A DNA stretch of 64,000 nucleotides from positions 496,001 through 560,000 of the forward strand of contig JAUICV010000001.1 of NCBI GenBank assembly GCA_030427725.1, read 5' to 3'. Under the pieces are notes generated by a model, which did no database searches, was not told the origin of the DNA, and worked only from the letters and a program-made list of their open reading frames with translations. Positions 36,831-45,240 of this stretch are shown piece after piece; the stretch's first letter is position 1, and each line of letters opens with the position of its first letter. The translations under genes were made by a program, and so were the position numbers. The DNA is from Chlamydiia bacterium. Lineage in GTDB: Bacteria; Chlamydiota; Chlamydiia; Chlamydiales; GCA-2402025.

Positions 36831-39137
36831 GTGGTCAGTCTATGGCACTCAGTTCTTATCCTCTTAGCGCCGCTTTTTTTAATTCGCTCGTTTATATTAA
36901 ATAGAGCTCTTAAGCGTTTTTGCAGTGAAAAATCTTATGGATATAAGATTTTTTATTTTTTCTTTGGATCTTTCCAAGATGTCTTAGTTATTTTTCAGGT
37001 AATTTTCTTGGGACTTTTATTGAAAAATTTTATCGAAGTCTCATCGGTGATTCATGGAGTTTTATCTCTTATCTACACAGCTATTATCTTAGACTGCTTT
37101 GTTGATGCTTTTTTGTATCATTCAACACAGCTGAGGTTAGAGGCTCCATTTCTGGCATTTACAAGTGGAATCAAATGTTTTTGGGATTCTGCCAAAGAAA
37201 GAAAAATAGCTTGGTTATTTCCTTTATTAGGAATAGGTCTTACGGTTGCTTTAGCTTTTTTTTATGTGGTTTTTGAAAGATTTTCATATGACTACACCAA
37301 CATATTGTTTTTAGCCTCTTTTGTATCACTTGGCTTAAGTGTGCTCAGTCAGTTTATAATTCCTAAGAAAATATCTTATGGATTGGATAATGCCTTCTTT
37401 GCACAACAGTGGTGGCTTATAAAAAGGCTTTACTACTTCCTCAGACGTATTAGCTTCTTCAAAAAGTTTCAAGGACACGCAAAAAAGGAAATCCTACAAC
37501 CTTCAAATGAGAAATATTTCTCTCTGTCCTCTAGGTATCCTCTTTTAAAATATACAAGTGGCTTTTATGGAGAAAAGCAGTGTGAGATAAACCTTGAAGA
37601 AGGATCTTCTCCTCATATTGTATTGCTGTTTTTAGAATCGTTTAGAGCAAAAGATGTTGGCTCTTTAGGAGGTAGCTACAATGTTACTCCAAATTTTGAT
37701 AACTTAGCTAAACAGGGTTATTTATTCTCAAATTTCTACGCGAATTCTGTAAAAACTACGAGAGCTGTTTCCTCGACCTTGTTTGGCATTCCATCAGATA
37801 TTAATTCATCAGAAATTTCATCTCGCATTGACATGCCGTTTATTAGCTTAGCTTATTTACTCTCAAAGCATGGGTACAAAACCCTTTATCATCACAACGG
37901 TCTTTTGGAGTTTGAGAACCAAATTGAATTCTTTTCTAGCTATGGATATCAAGAACTTATCGGAAGAGATGAAATTATAAAAAAATATCCATATGCACCG
38001 TTAACTTCATGGGGTGTTCATGACGAGTATCTGATGAACTATAGCGCTTCAAAAATTGAGCAGCATATAAACTCCTCTTCGCAACCTCTTTTTATGACAA
38101 TGTTTACAATCTCAAATCACCACCCATGGACTTTGCCTGAGTCTATGAGAAAAACGTGTCTTGAAGGGATTGCGGATGAGCGGTATGAGAAATTCCTATA
38201 TACAATGAACTACTCTGACTATGCTTTAGGTCAGTTTATTTCTAAGCTCAGAGAAAAAAAACTTACAAAAGATATCGTCTTTTTTATTCTGGGAGATCAT
38301 GGCTATCCAATGGGAGAGCATCTAAATAATCATATAGAGCAAAGGTATCTCTATGATGAAAATCTAAAAGTACCTCTTCTTGTTTTATCGGACGGGAAAA
38401 TTAAAACCCCTAAGGTGATTGATGATCTTGGATCACAAATTGATCTAATCCCAACTATTATGGATTTATGTAATCTCAAAGGGCTAAATCATGCCAGAGG
38501 AACATCGCTCCTTAGAAAAGCTAAAAGACAAGTTTTTTTTCATAATCCTTACGCTTATAGATTTTATGGCACACGAAAAGGGTCTTACAAACTAATTTAT
38601 ACAAAATCCTCAAATGAGATCGAGCTATATGATCTTACGCTAGATCCAGAAGAAAAAAATGATATCTCAAAAAAAATGCCAAACTTAGCGTTTCAGTACC
38701 TTCAAGATGTAAAAGACTATCATGAGTATTATAAAAGCTTATATGACAGTAAGAGATTTTCTCCTTTTGAGCTTGAAGGCAGGGTAGCTATCGTAGATTT
38801 TTCAAAACTATCGAAATACTCGTCAAATCGACTGTTAAGTGAAATTAAAAAGTATCCCTTTATCTTACATCTTGATTTATCCCACTGTGATCTTTTGACA
38901 GATGAGACTTTAGAAAGTATGTTAAAGCCACATTCTGAAATTCAATCATTAAACTTGGCAAACTGTCACATGTTGACAAGCACATCGTTAAAAGGGATAG
39001 CTAAACACTGCCTTAATTTAAAGTTTATAGATGTGTCAAATTGTATGTTCTCAGATGAAGATATCGATGGGTTTTCTAAAAATGCCCTACAATTAGAAAA
39101 ACTCAAAAAAAGCGATAAAAAACAAAAGTATCATTAA
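36831..39137 (+). CDS. LtaS-like membrane sulfatase fused to leucine-rich repeats
   Basis: 768-residue protein combining two modules. Residues 1-190 contain about five membrane helices. A sulfatase/phosphoglycerol-transferase domain starts near 261 (I-V-L-L-F-L-E-S-F with metal Glu), continues with T-P-N-F-D-N-L-A and S-V-K-T-T-R-A (candidate Thr nucleophile), and F-I-L-G-D-H-G near 488. Residues about 675-755 hold three cysteine-containing LRRs (L-D-L-S-H-C-D-x-L-T-D-E-T-L, L-N-L-A-N-C-H-x-L-T-S-T-S-L, I-D-V-S-N-C-M), as in eukaryotic F-box/AMN1 proteins. The start is GTG 36831, 12 bases after the symporter stop. The fusion is unusual. Confidence 0.8.
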   Translation: MVSLWHSVLILLAPLFLIRSFILNRALKRFCSEKSYGYKIFYFFFGSFQDVLVIFQVIFLGLLLKNFIEVSSVIHGVLSLIYTAIILDCFVDAFLYHSTQLRLEAPFLAFTSGIKCFWDSAKERKIAWLFPLLGIGLTVALAFFYVVFERFSYDYTNILFLASFVSLGLSVLSQFIIPKKISYGLDNAFFAQQWWLIKRLYYFLRRISFFKKFQGHAKKEILQPSNEKYFSLSSRYPLLKYTSGFYGEKQCEINLEEGSSPHIVLLFLESFRAKDVGSLGGSYNVTPNFDNLAKQGYLFSNFYANSVKTTRAVSSTLFGIPSDINSSEISSRIDMPFISLAYLLSKHGYKTLYHHNGLLEFENQIEFFSSYGYQELIGRDEIIKKYPYAPLTSWGVHDEYLMNYSASKIEQHINSSSQPLFMTMFTISNHHPWTLPESMRKTCLEGIADERYEKFLYTMNYSDYALGQFISKLREKKLTKDIVFFILGDHGYPMGEHLNNHIEQRYLYDENLKVPLLVLSDGKIKTPKVIDDLGSQIDLIPTIMDLCNLKGLNHARGTSLLRKAKRQVFFHNPYAYRFYGTRKGSYKLIYTKSSNEIELYDLTLDPEEKNDISKKMPNLAFQYLQDVKDYHEYYKSLYDSKRFSPFELEGRVAIVDFSKLSKYSSNRLLSEIKKYPFILHLDLSHCDLLTDETLESMLKPHSEIQSLNLANCHMLTSTSLKGIAKHCLNLKFIDVSNCMFSDEDIDGFSKNALQLEKLKKSDKKQKYH

Positions 39138-39880
39138 AGAGATTCTAACGCTTTTGTATAAGCACAGAAATCGCACTCATCGCTTGAGTTTGGAATTTGG
39201 TTCGACTGCAGGCATTTGAAAATACTTATTAAAGTATCTTCTATCCAACCTGTCTTGCCAAGATAGGGTAAAAGATGAATTTCAAAATGAAGTTTGGAAT
39301 CGAAATGATCGTGGCTTTTCAAAGCATTGCAATAGACAAAATAGCCGATATCTGAAACTGTGAAATTATTTTGGATCAAAAGCCATTGGTAAATTTCCAT
39401 CTGACGTTTATAGCAGATTTGCCATGGAGCATTGATTGAGATATTACCATCTTTTGAAGTCGCTTTATAATCAACGACAATGAGGTTTTGATCTCTATCA
39501 ATCCAAACATCATCTAGAGCCCCTGAGACTAAAAAATTTGTTGGTTTATGGAGATAGGTCAGTCCTTTAAAGTTTTCTCTCCAAGTGTCTAAATCTTTAT
39601 GAAAAAAGGGGACAGCGTCTACCCCATTTTCTACCATAATAGGATGGGGAGCTTTAATGGATCTAAAGGCGTCGAATTCCTTTTTTAAGAGATGATCAAC
39701 TGCTGAATTTAAATTAAAAGGCATTGAAGGAGGTCTTCCTACACCGAGTTTCCTATCAACGTAAAAACACCTTGGGCATTGAAGAAAAAGATCAATTTTT
39801 GAACGGGACAACTTATAAGGTGATGAACTTTCTACATCGTATAAGTTTCTAGATCTTTTCGCTGTGTAATACTGACTCAT
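39134..39880 (-). CDS. PD-(D/E)XK nuclease, RecB/Cas4-like
   Basis: Stand-alone nuclease of 248 residues. It has K-L-S-R-S-K-I-D-L-F-L-Q-C-P-R-C-F-Y at the N-terminus, the catalytic core I-V-V-D-Y-K-A-T (Asp-Tyr-Lys) in the middle, Y-K-R-Q-M-E-I-Y-Q-W-L-L (QxxxY helix) and a C-terminal C-D-F-C. Four Cys in two C-x2-C pairs suggest an iron-sulfur cluster, as in Cas4 and AddB. No CRISPR array or cas gene is near. The start ATG 39880 is chosen over TTG 39886. A role in DNA repair is likely. Confidence 0.75.
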   Translation of the reverse strand: MSQYYTAKRSRNLYDVESSSPYKLSRSKIDLFLQCPRCFYVDRKLGVGRPPSMPFNLNSAVDHLLKKEFDAFRSIKAPHPIMVENGVDAVPFFHKDLDTWRENFKGLTYLHKPTNFLVSGALDDVWIDRDQNLIVVDYKATSKDGNISINAPWQICYKRQMEIYQWLLIQNNFTVSDIGYFVYCNALKSHDHFDSKLHFEIHLLPYLGKTGWIEDTLISIFKCLQSNQIPNSSDECDFCAYTKALESL

Positions 39881-39916
39881 AAGCAAAATGTTATCAGCTT
39901 ATATAATTGGAGAAAA

Positions 39917-39950
39917 GAAAAAGACCAAGTAATTTACTTGGTCTTTTTTA
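39917..39950 (-). terminator. Intrinsic terminator after the Inc-like gene
   Basis: Stem AAAGACCAAGT / ACTTGGTCTTT with loop AATTT and A/T runs on both sides, three bases past the stop of the minus-strand gene ending at 39953. On that strand it reads as a stem followed by T-rich sequence. Confidence 0.85.
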
Positions 39951-39952
39951 TA

Positions 39953-40474
39953 TTACTCTCCAGGCTGAACTCTAGATCCACTTTGAAAAGAGCTACCAAC
40001 TTGAGCCCTAGCTCCTACTTGAGGAGTGTTTTGATGACTCGGGAAAGAAGATGGAGCTGAATCTCTAAATGTTCTTTGAGTAGAGGAACGCATAGAGCAA
40101 TAATCGCCACCAACTTGAGCTCTAGGGCCTGCTTGTGGAGAGGTGTGAACTTGGCATCCTCTGTTGTAAAATGTAGAGGCATGCGTCCTAGAGTTTCTCC
40201 AAGGGTCAAAGGAGTAATTAGGATAGCTAGGGTAATATGTTCTTGAATAAACTCTTCTAGAAGGAGTGTCAGAGCTAGAGAATAATGAAAAAACACCAAT
40301 TGTTGTTGCGACTCCAGCTAGTAAACTAAAAGGCATGGGTGCTGCGATAGAAGCAAACAATCCAATAGCTACTAATGCGACTTTTGCTATAGTTTTTTTC
40401 AAAAAACTATTGGTTTCAAAAAAATCTCTTGTACTTTCTGAAACATTAAAAAAGTTAGATAATGGTCCAATCAT
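39953..40474 (-). CDS. Inc-like membrane protein with C-terminal repeats
   Basis: Unrecognised 173-residue protein with a strong ribosome site (AAGGAGAT). Residues 27-66 form a bilobed hydrophobic region (I-A-K-V-A-L-V-A-I-G-L-F-A-S-I, then F-S-L-L-A-G-V-A-T-T-I-G-V-F), the pattern typical of chlamydial inclusion-membrane (Inc) proteins. The tail is polar with Tyr/Ser/Arg and carries near-repeats P-Q-A-G-P-R-A-Q-V-G, P-Q-V-G-A-R-A-Q-V-G and Q-S-G-S-R-V-Q-P-G. Location in an inclusion membrane is inferred from the hydrophobic pattern only. Confidence 0.6.
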   Translation of the reverse strand: MIGPLSNFFNVSESTRDFFETNSFLKKTIAKVALVAIGLFASIAAPMPFSLLAGVATTIGVFSLFSSSDTPSRRVYSRTYYPSYPNYSFDPWRNSRTHASTFYNRGCQVHTSPQAGPRAQVGGDYCSMRSSTQRTFRDSAPSSFPSHQNTPQVGARAQVGSSFQSGSRVQPGE

Positions 40475-40493
40475 TTTTTTATCTCCTTTTGAA

Positions 40494-41108
40494 TTATCTC
40501 AGATAAGCTCTGATATATTGATTTTTCTCAACATTATAAAGCAAGATATCACTTCTTTGAAGCCATCCAAACCAAGAATAATTTTTCCCTACAATCACTG
40601 TATTTCCAACATCCCAGTATCTATAGATGTTCAAATCTCTAGAATCTAATATCCATGTAGAATTTACAAAGGATCCAGACTCTAAAACAATTAAATTCGG
40701 GTCTATAAAAGAGATTTTTTGAGAAAGAACATGTCCGATAATTGGACCTTGTGAAATTTCAGCTAGAACATAAGAGTTTAAGGTTTTATTCGTAATCCAA
40801 AATCTATAAGTACTTTTCATATTATGAGAGCTTTGAGAAAACTCAATGATATCTCCACTTCTCCAATGTCTAAGTCTAGATTTGTAGTTCTTATGAACCA
40901 TCCAAATGGAACCGTCGTCAAATTCTAAGAGGTTTCCATTTGTTTGGATGCTGGAGATATAGTGTTGGTGAAACGGCAAAAAGCTATTAACACAGTCAGG
41001 GCAATACTGATCAGTGAAGGATTTTGAAGGCGAAAATCCTAAAAAAAACGCCGATAAGACAAGTAAAAAAGTCAAAAGTCGCTTTTTTTGTGTTGTCAGA
41101 GTACTCAT
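40494..41108 (-). CDS. Exported hypothetical protein with internal duplication
   Basis: 204-residue protein with a signal sequence (L-L-T-F-L-L-V-L-S-A-F-F-L-G) and C-P-D-C soon after. Two halves look duplicated. N-L-L-E-F-D-D-G-S-I-W-M-V then H-W-R-S-G-D-I-I-E-F (about 60-90) matches N-L-I-V-L-E-S-G-S-F then Y-R-Y-W-D-V-G-N-T-V-I-V (about 138-172). Each ends with a short strand pair. Same strand and 19 bases upstream of the Inc-like gene. No known family recognised. Confidence 0.55.
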   Translation of the reverse strand: MSTLTTQKKRLLTFLLVLSAFFLGFSPSKSFTDQYCPDCVNSFLPFHQHYISSIQTNGNLLEFDDGSIWMVHKNYKSRLRHWRSGDIIEFSQSSHNMKSTYRFWITNKTLNSYVLAEISQGPIIGHVLSQKISFIDPNLIVLESGSFVNSTWILDSRDLNIYRYWDVGNTVIVGKNYSWFGWLQRSDILLYNVEKNQYIRAYLR

Positions 41109-41271
41109 AATTCAGTTCCTTTCAAAGGTTATTAAAAGAAGGGACGAAACTATAGTGTGCATCTAAGATATATTGAAAGTAAAAAAATTTAACTTGATTT
41201 AAGATTTGATTGTCATCGGTTTTAAGCTATGCTATATCCTCGTCTTCTCGATATATCAATATTTGGTGTCT

Positions 41272-41973
41272 ATGAAAGGAAGTCGAATTAATGGATGGAA
41301 TTGTGTAATTGTAGGATTTTTGTACTTTTTCAGACATCCGAGACTCTGGTTAGGTCCATTATTTACCTCACTGCTCTCCTGGATTGCTATGTTTGTGTGT
41401 TTTTTTTTGGTGGTCTATTTTTCCTGGCCAGCAAGTCATTTAGCGATTCCTAAATACACTCTTAAAATCATTCAGGCTTTAGGTCTTGGATCTTTTGCAA
41501 TGTTTTTTGTTTGGGCATTTGTGTTTCCCATCTTTTTAAATGGCGCTTTTGAAAATGTGGTCAAAAAAATTTACCTTTCAAAAGGCGAGGATATTTTAGA
41601 GCTTAAATTCTTCAAAAGCCTTAACTCTAGCCTTTATTTGATTCGAAAAACATTGATATGGAGACTGGGATGGCTGTTTTTATCGTTCATTTCGGCTATC
41701 TTTTTTAGCAGCATAGGACTTATTATTTCGCAAGTTGCCATAGGGCATATTGCTGTTCTTGACGCTTCTGATTTGGCTCTTACTGTACGCGGAGTAGAAA
41801 ATTCTAAGAGATTTAAGCTTCTTCAAGATAATTCCCTGGGAATATTAAGTGGAGGGTTAATAGGCGGGCTTTTTGGTTTTATTTTAGCAACAACTGTCAT
41901 AGGATGGATATTTTGGCTCCCAAGTGTTTATGTAGGAACAGCTCTATGGGTGTTATACTGGGAGGAAATTTAA
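41272..41973 (+). CDS. EI24/CysZ-like membrane protein
   Basis: Inner-membrane protein of 233 residues. G-W-N-C-V-I-V-G-F-L-Y-F-F-R-H-P-R-L-W near the start and long hydrophobic helices resemble EI24/CysZ family proteins, some of which take up sulfate. A G-x-L-G-G-L-I-G-G-L-F-G segment and final Y-V-G-T-A-L-W-V-L-Y-W follow. ATG 41272 is chosen; the frame is open 66 bases upstream without a ribosome site. The stop overlaps the next start (TAATG). Family match is moderate and substrate unknown. Confidence 0.6.
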   Translation: MKGSRINGWNCVIVGFLYFFRHPRLWLGPLFTSLLSWIAMFVCFFLVVYFSWPASHLAIPKYTLKIIQALGLGSFAMFFVWAFVFPIFLNGAFENVVKKIYLSKGEDILELKFFKSLNSSLYLIRKTLIWRLGWLFLSFISAIFFSSIGLIISQVAIGHIAVLDASDLALTVRGVENSKRFKLLQDNSLGILSGGLIGGLFGFILATTVIGWIFWLPSVYVGTALWVLYWEEI

Positions 41974-42512
41974 TGAAACTGAAATTAGCAGCCCTATTAA
42001 CTATGGTATTGATGGTTTGTGTCTTTAGTAAAGGACATACTTTTGATGGGCTCAATCCCACTCCCTCTCTTATTTCTGTTGGCGGAGGTGTATTTAATAT
42101 TACAAGAAAGACCCAAAAAGCTGGCATGCTGCAGCTTGAGTACAAAGGTTCTCCTTTTTTCGGAAAGAAACTTTTTAAAGTTAGACCCCTTTTAGCTTCC
42201 ATGGTGACTTTCCAAGGAGGCTTTTGGATTGGCGGTGGAGTAAATTTTGAAGTCTATCTTGGATGTCCTGTCGTATTAACTCTTGGATTTGCCCCAGGGT
42301 TTTACGCTCGGGGACACGGAAAGGATCTAGGGTATATTTACGAGATGAGATCTTCTGTTGAGCTTGCCTATAGATTTAAAAATAATAGCCGCTTTGGAGC
42401 TCAATTTTACCACCTTTCGAACGGATCTTTCTCCTCAAAGAACCCAGGAACTGAAGTGCTCGTAGCTTTCTATTCATTTCCTCTTAAATGGATGTTCAAA
42501 GAAAAAGGGTAA
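41973..42512 (+). CDS. PagL-like lipid A 3-O-deacylase
   Basis: Outer-membrane barrel of 179 residues with signal peptide (K-L-A-A-L-L-T-M-V-L-M-V-C-V-F-S). Near residue 145 the sequence H-L-S-N-G-x4-K-N-P-G-T-E gives His, Ser two residues on and Glu 14 residues from His, the same spacing as the His-Ser-Glu triad of PagL. PagL removes the 3-O acyl chain of lipid A and lowers recognition by TLR4. GGAGG at 41961-41965 and the TAATG overlap fix the start and link it to the gene before it. Confidence 0.8.
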   Translation: MKLKLAALLTMVLMVCVFSKGHTFDGLNPTPSLISVGGGVFNITRKTQKAGMLQLEYKGSPFFGKKLFKVRPLLASMVTFQGGFWIGGGVNFEVYLGCPVVLTLGFAPGFYARGHGKDLGYIYEMRSSVELAYRFKNNSRFGAQFYHLSNGSFSSKNPGTEVLVAFYSFPLKWMFKEKG

Positions 42513-42708
42513 AAACATCAACGCTAAGTCTTTGGTAATCAAACTATTATAAAGTGGGTTTTTGTAACCCCCTTATCTATAACGGCTAATCGATTTAAAT
42601 TTTTTTTATTATTTTAAATCTCTGAAAGAGAATAAATAGCAAAAAAGAGCAATTCTTTTAGTTTAATTATTTTCTTAACTCTGCTCATAATGATATTAGA
42701 GAGGGGTT

Positions 42709-43701
42709 ATGAAAGAAGATTTATCGGATGATTTTAGGCCGTTTTTCTTATTCGCAGGCGGTCATTTCCAGACAATATTTGGCTCTTTGCTAAGTTTTGA
42801 ATTTCCGATTAGATCTGATACTGATTTCATTTACTTGCCTGACAATGATGTGATGGCTGTGGAGACCGTAGCTCCCAAAAGTTGGATAAATACAGATCCA
42901 ACGGTTATTTTTATCCATGGACTCTGTGGCTCGCATAAATCCAACTATTTGATAAGAGCTACAAAAAAATTCAAAAAACGAGGATACCAAGTTATCAGGG
43001 TTAATCTAAGAGGGTGTGGAAGCGGAAAAGGACTTGCGAAGAACGCCTATCATGGAGGAAGCAGTGAAGATGTTCTACATGTTTTGAAAAGTTTGAAAAA
43101 GAAATATCCTGAATCACCGTTTTCATTAATAGGTTTTTCATTAGGTGGTAATATTGCTTTAAAACTTGTAGGGGAGCTTGAAGATAAAGCTAAAGAACTA
43201 ATAAAGCATGTCGTTGCTATAAGTCCTCCAGCAGATCTACACGAATCGATTAAACGACTCAGGTATCCGGAAAATCAGTTTTACGAAAGATACTTCATAA
43301 AACTCCTTCGAGAAGAGATTTACTACCGGCATAAAAAATTTAATCTGCCTCAGATAAATTTTCCAGAAGATATGAGCTTAATAGAGTTTGATGAATATTA
43401 CCTAGCCCCTAAAATTGGTTATCAATGTGCTTTGGAATACTATACTGAGTGTAGCTCAAAAAAACACATTCACAAAATTAAAGTTCCTTGCCAAATTTTA
43501 TTTGCTGAGGATGATCCAATTATCAAAGCTGATGTTTTTGATAATGAAAAGTTGCCAGAAAATGTTGTCGTTAAAAAAACGTGCCATGGGGGCCATCTAG
43601 GTTATCTTTCTTCGCCTTTTAGCAAGACAGGACCTAGATGGCTAGACCAACTGCTTATGAAATGGGTCGAATCGAATAATGGAAAACCATCTAAAAATTA
43701 G
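42709..43701 (+). CDS. YheT-like alpha/beta hydrolase
   Basis: Esterase-like 330-residue protein of the YheT/ABHD group. G-G-H-F-Q-T-I-F near residue 17 is the family's early motif. F-I-H-G-L-C-G-S provides the oxyanion region, G-F-S-L-G-G-N the nucleophile elbow (Ser near 145), A-E-D-D-P the acid and G-G-H-L-G-Y the His. The GAGAGG ribosome site is strong. Probably acts on short-chain or membrane lipid esters; the true substrate is unknown. Overlaps the convergent glutaredoxin-like gene by 11 bases. Confidence 0.85.
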   Translation: MKEDLSDDFRPFFLFAGGHFQTIFGSLLSFEFPIRSDTDFIYLPDNDVMAVETVAPKSWINTDPTVIFIHGLCGSHKSNYLIRATKKFKKRGYQVIRVNLRGCGSGKGLAKNAYHGGSSEDVLHVLKSLKKKYPESPFSLIGFSLGGNIALKLVGELEDKAKELIKHVVAISPPADLHESIKRLRYPENQFYERYFIKLLREEIYYRHKKFNLPQINFPEDMSLIEFDEYYLAPKIGYQCALEYYTECSSKKHIHKIKVPCQILFAEDDPIIKADVFDNEKLPENVVVKKTCHGGHLGYLSSPFSKTGPRWLDQLLMKWVESNNGKPSKN

Positions 43702-43966
43702 CTCTATGGGCATTTTCTAATAAATCTTGGTGTTCTTCAATCCATAAAATAATGGCGTCAGATTCTAAAAGAGGGACTCCATTATAAACTAAACAAGGAA
43801 CTTGAGTTTTGTTTGTGAGACTTTTTAATAGCTCAAGATTATCTGGGCAGGCCTTAGTGTTTTTAAGCTCCATTTTCTTGTTTAAGTCTTCTAAATAATT
43901 CAAAACTTTAATGCAGTATGGGCATGAAGGTTTATAAAACATATAAATCTCTTGACTGCTTGCCAT
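43691..43966 (-). CDS. Glutaredoxin/GST-N-like thiol protein
   Basis: Small 91-residue thioredoxin-fold protein. C-P-Y-C (residues 15-18) is the glutaredoxin active site. T-Q-V-P-C-L-V-Y-N-G-V-P-L-L-E-S-D-A-I-I-L-W-I-E matches the cis-Pro and glutathione-binding region of GST-N domains. Probably a disulfide reductase or glutathione-linked redox protein in the cytoplasm. AGAGGAA precedes the start. Confidence 0.85.
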   Translation of the reverse strand: MASSQEIYMFYKPSCPYCIKVLNYLEDLNKKMELKNTKACPDNLELLKSLTNKTQVPCLVYNGVPLLESDAIILWIEEHQDLLENAHRANF

Positions 43967-44019
43967 ATGATTCCTCTGAGGTTAAATGCTTAAATCATCA
44001 CATGGTACTTGATTTGTTT

Positions 44020-45165
44020 TTATGCATCAAAGGGATTTGGGAGTAGGAGTTTGAGCCCAAAGCGATAAGCTAAGGAAGTTGATTGTCTTTGAATTTTTGA
44101 ATAGTAGGATCTAGAAGGCGAAAGATTTTCTTTTTCCGTGTCTATTTTTACGACATAAATAATAGGTTGGCTGAAAATAAGGTGTTCATGAGCTAAAACA
44201 GGCGATAAAGGCCTTTCTAGGCTCACTTCATAGACATCTCCAAATAAGCTTCCAAATTTAGAAACCACATCACCTCTTGTTATAAAACTTTTAAATGCAG
44301 GCCTTGTTTCGTCCGTGAGTTTATCCCACTGATTTAGCAGGTCATTCTCAACACCAGGCAAGTTGAAGGCTATAGAGCTAAAGTTTGTTTTTTGGTTGAG
44401 TAGGTCATTTTCAAAATAAGCGGTATATGCAGCCAGGCAACCTCCTAGGCTGTAGCCAATAACCCTGGGTTTTTCAAGTCGCCCAGAGTGCTTTTGTAAC
44501 CACTTTCTAATGACACTTTTAGAGTTTAAAAAAAGTTTTTTTCCGGGACCATCTGGGTCTAAGTCGGATAATATAGAAGCTCTTCCTCCTTGAGAAAATA
44601 TCGTAAAATCAGTTCCTCTGAAAAGAAGGATTGGGGCTGCATTTTCGTTATCTGGAAGAAGTCCAAAAGCTACGTGTTTATTCCATTGATCGAAGACCTT
44701 GTCTACAAAGTACGTGGTAAGCTTGACTCGTCCAGAATCGTCAATGAATGGGTATTCAAAGCGATCATTGATTCTTAGATTACGATAGGCCATGACCTTC
44801 GCCAAGATCTCCGAGCAGGTTAGATCTAAAAACTCAGCCTTATGGTAATTTTTACAGGCGCATTTAATTAAGTTTGCAACCATCTGGAAATCTTCTTCAG
44901 AGTCAGTGACTTTTCCAATAAGGGTTTTAGAAGATGAAAATCTACCGAAACTCTTAGAGAAATATACGAGCTCCTTGCATGGAACTTTTATTTTTTTAAT
45001 TTCTAACGGAGAGACTCTTTGATAACATCTTGAGGGGTAGCTAAAAATAAGAGCTAAAAATTTATCGAAATATTTCTTTTGCTTAATAAGCATCAACTTA
45101 AAAACATTCCAAATACGCGTTTTTTTTCGAAAAGTTCTGAAAAAAAGGTCAAAATTTAAATCCAT
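44020..45165 (-). CDS. Class 3 lipase-like hydrolase
   Basis: 381-residue protein with a class 3 (fungal-type) lipase pattern. L-L-F-R-G-T-D near residue 190, and G-Y-S-L-G-G-C-L-A-A-Y-T-A-Y near 255 with the nucleophile Ser. A candidate Asp is in F-I-T-R-G-D-V-V and a His in L-A-H-E-H-L. No clear signal peptide; the N-terminus is basic. Such lipases are often secreted by non-classical routes in intracellular bacteria; here it is only a possibility. Confidence 0.7.
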   Translation of the reverse strand: MDLNFDLFFRTFRKKTRIWNVFKLMLIKQKKYFDKFLALIFSYPSRCYQRVSPLEIKKIKVPCKELVYFSKSFGRFSSSKTLIGKVTDSEEDFQMVANLIKCACKNYHKAEFLDLTCSEILAKVMAYRNLRINDRFEYPFIDDSGRVKLTTYFVDKVFDQWNKHVAFGLLPDNENAAPILLFRGTDFTIFSQGGRASILSDLDPDGPGKKLFLNSKSVIRKWLQKHSGRLEKPRVIGYSLGGCLAAYTAYFENDLLNQKTNFSSIAFNLPGVENDLLNQWDKLTDETRPAFKSFITRGDVVSKFGSLFGDVYEVSLERPLSPVLAHEHLIFSQPIIYVVKIDTEKENLSPSRSYYSKIQRQSTSLAYRFGLKLLLPNPFDA

Positions 45166-45180
45166 TTTAATCTAACTGAG

Positions 45181-45235
45181 CCTCTTAGAGTTCTACTATC
45201 TTCTTATAAGCTCTAGTAGACGTTTATGCAAGAGG
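45181..45235. repeat. Nested inverted repeats between NTT and lipase genes
   Basis: Outer arms CCTCTT (45181-45186) and AAGAGG (45230-45235) enclose TCTACTA (45192-45198) and TAGTAGA (45214-45220). Both pairs are perfect, so a long hairpin can form. It lies between the NTT gene stop and the lipase start, both on the minus strand, and has no T-run. Confidence 0.4.
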
Positions 45236-45240
45236 TTAGC

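Noticed and set aside
39134..39880. CRISPR-associated locus near the Cas4-like nuclease
   Set aside because: No repeat-spacer array and no other cas-like gene were seen in the surrounding 10 kb.
42554..42576. Terminator GGGTT / AACCC after the PagL-like gene
   Set aside because: The stem is only five bases and has no T-run, so it is not listed.
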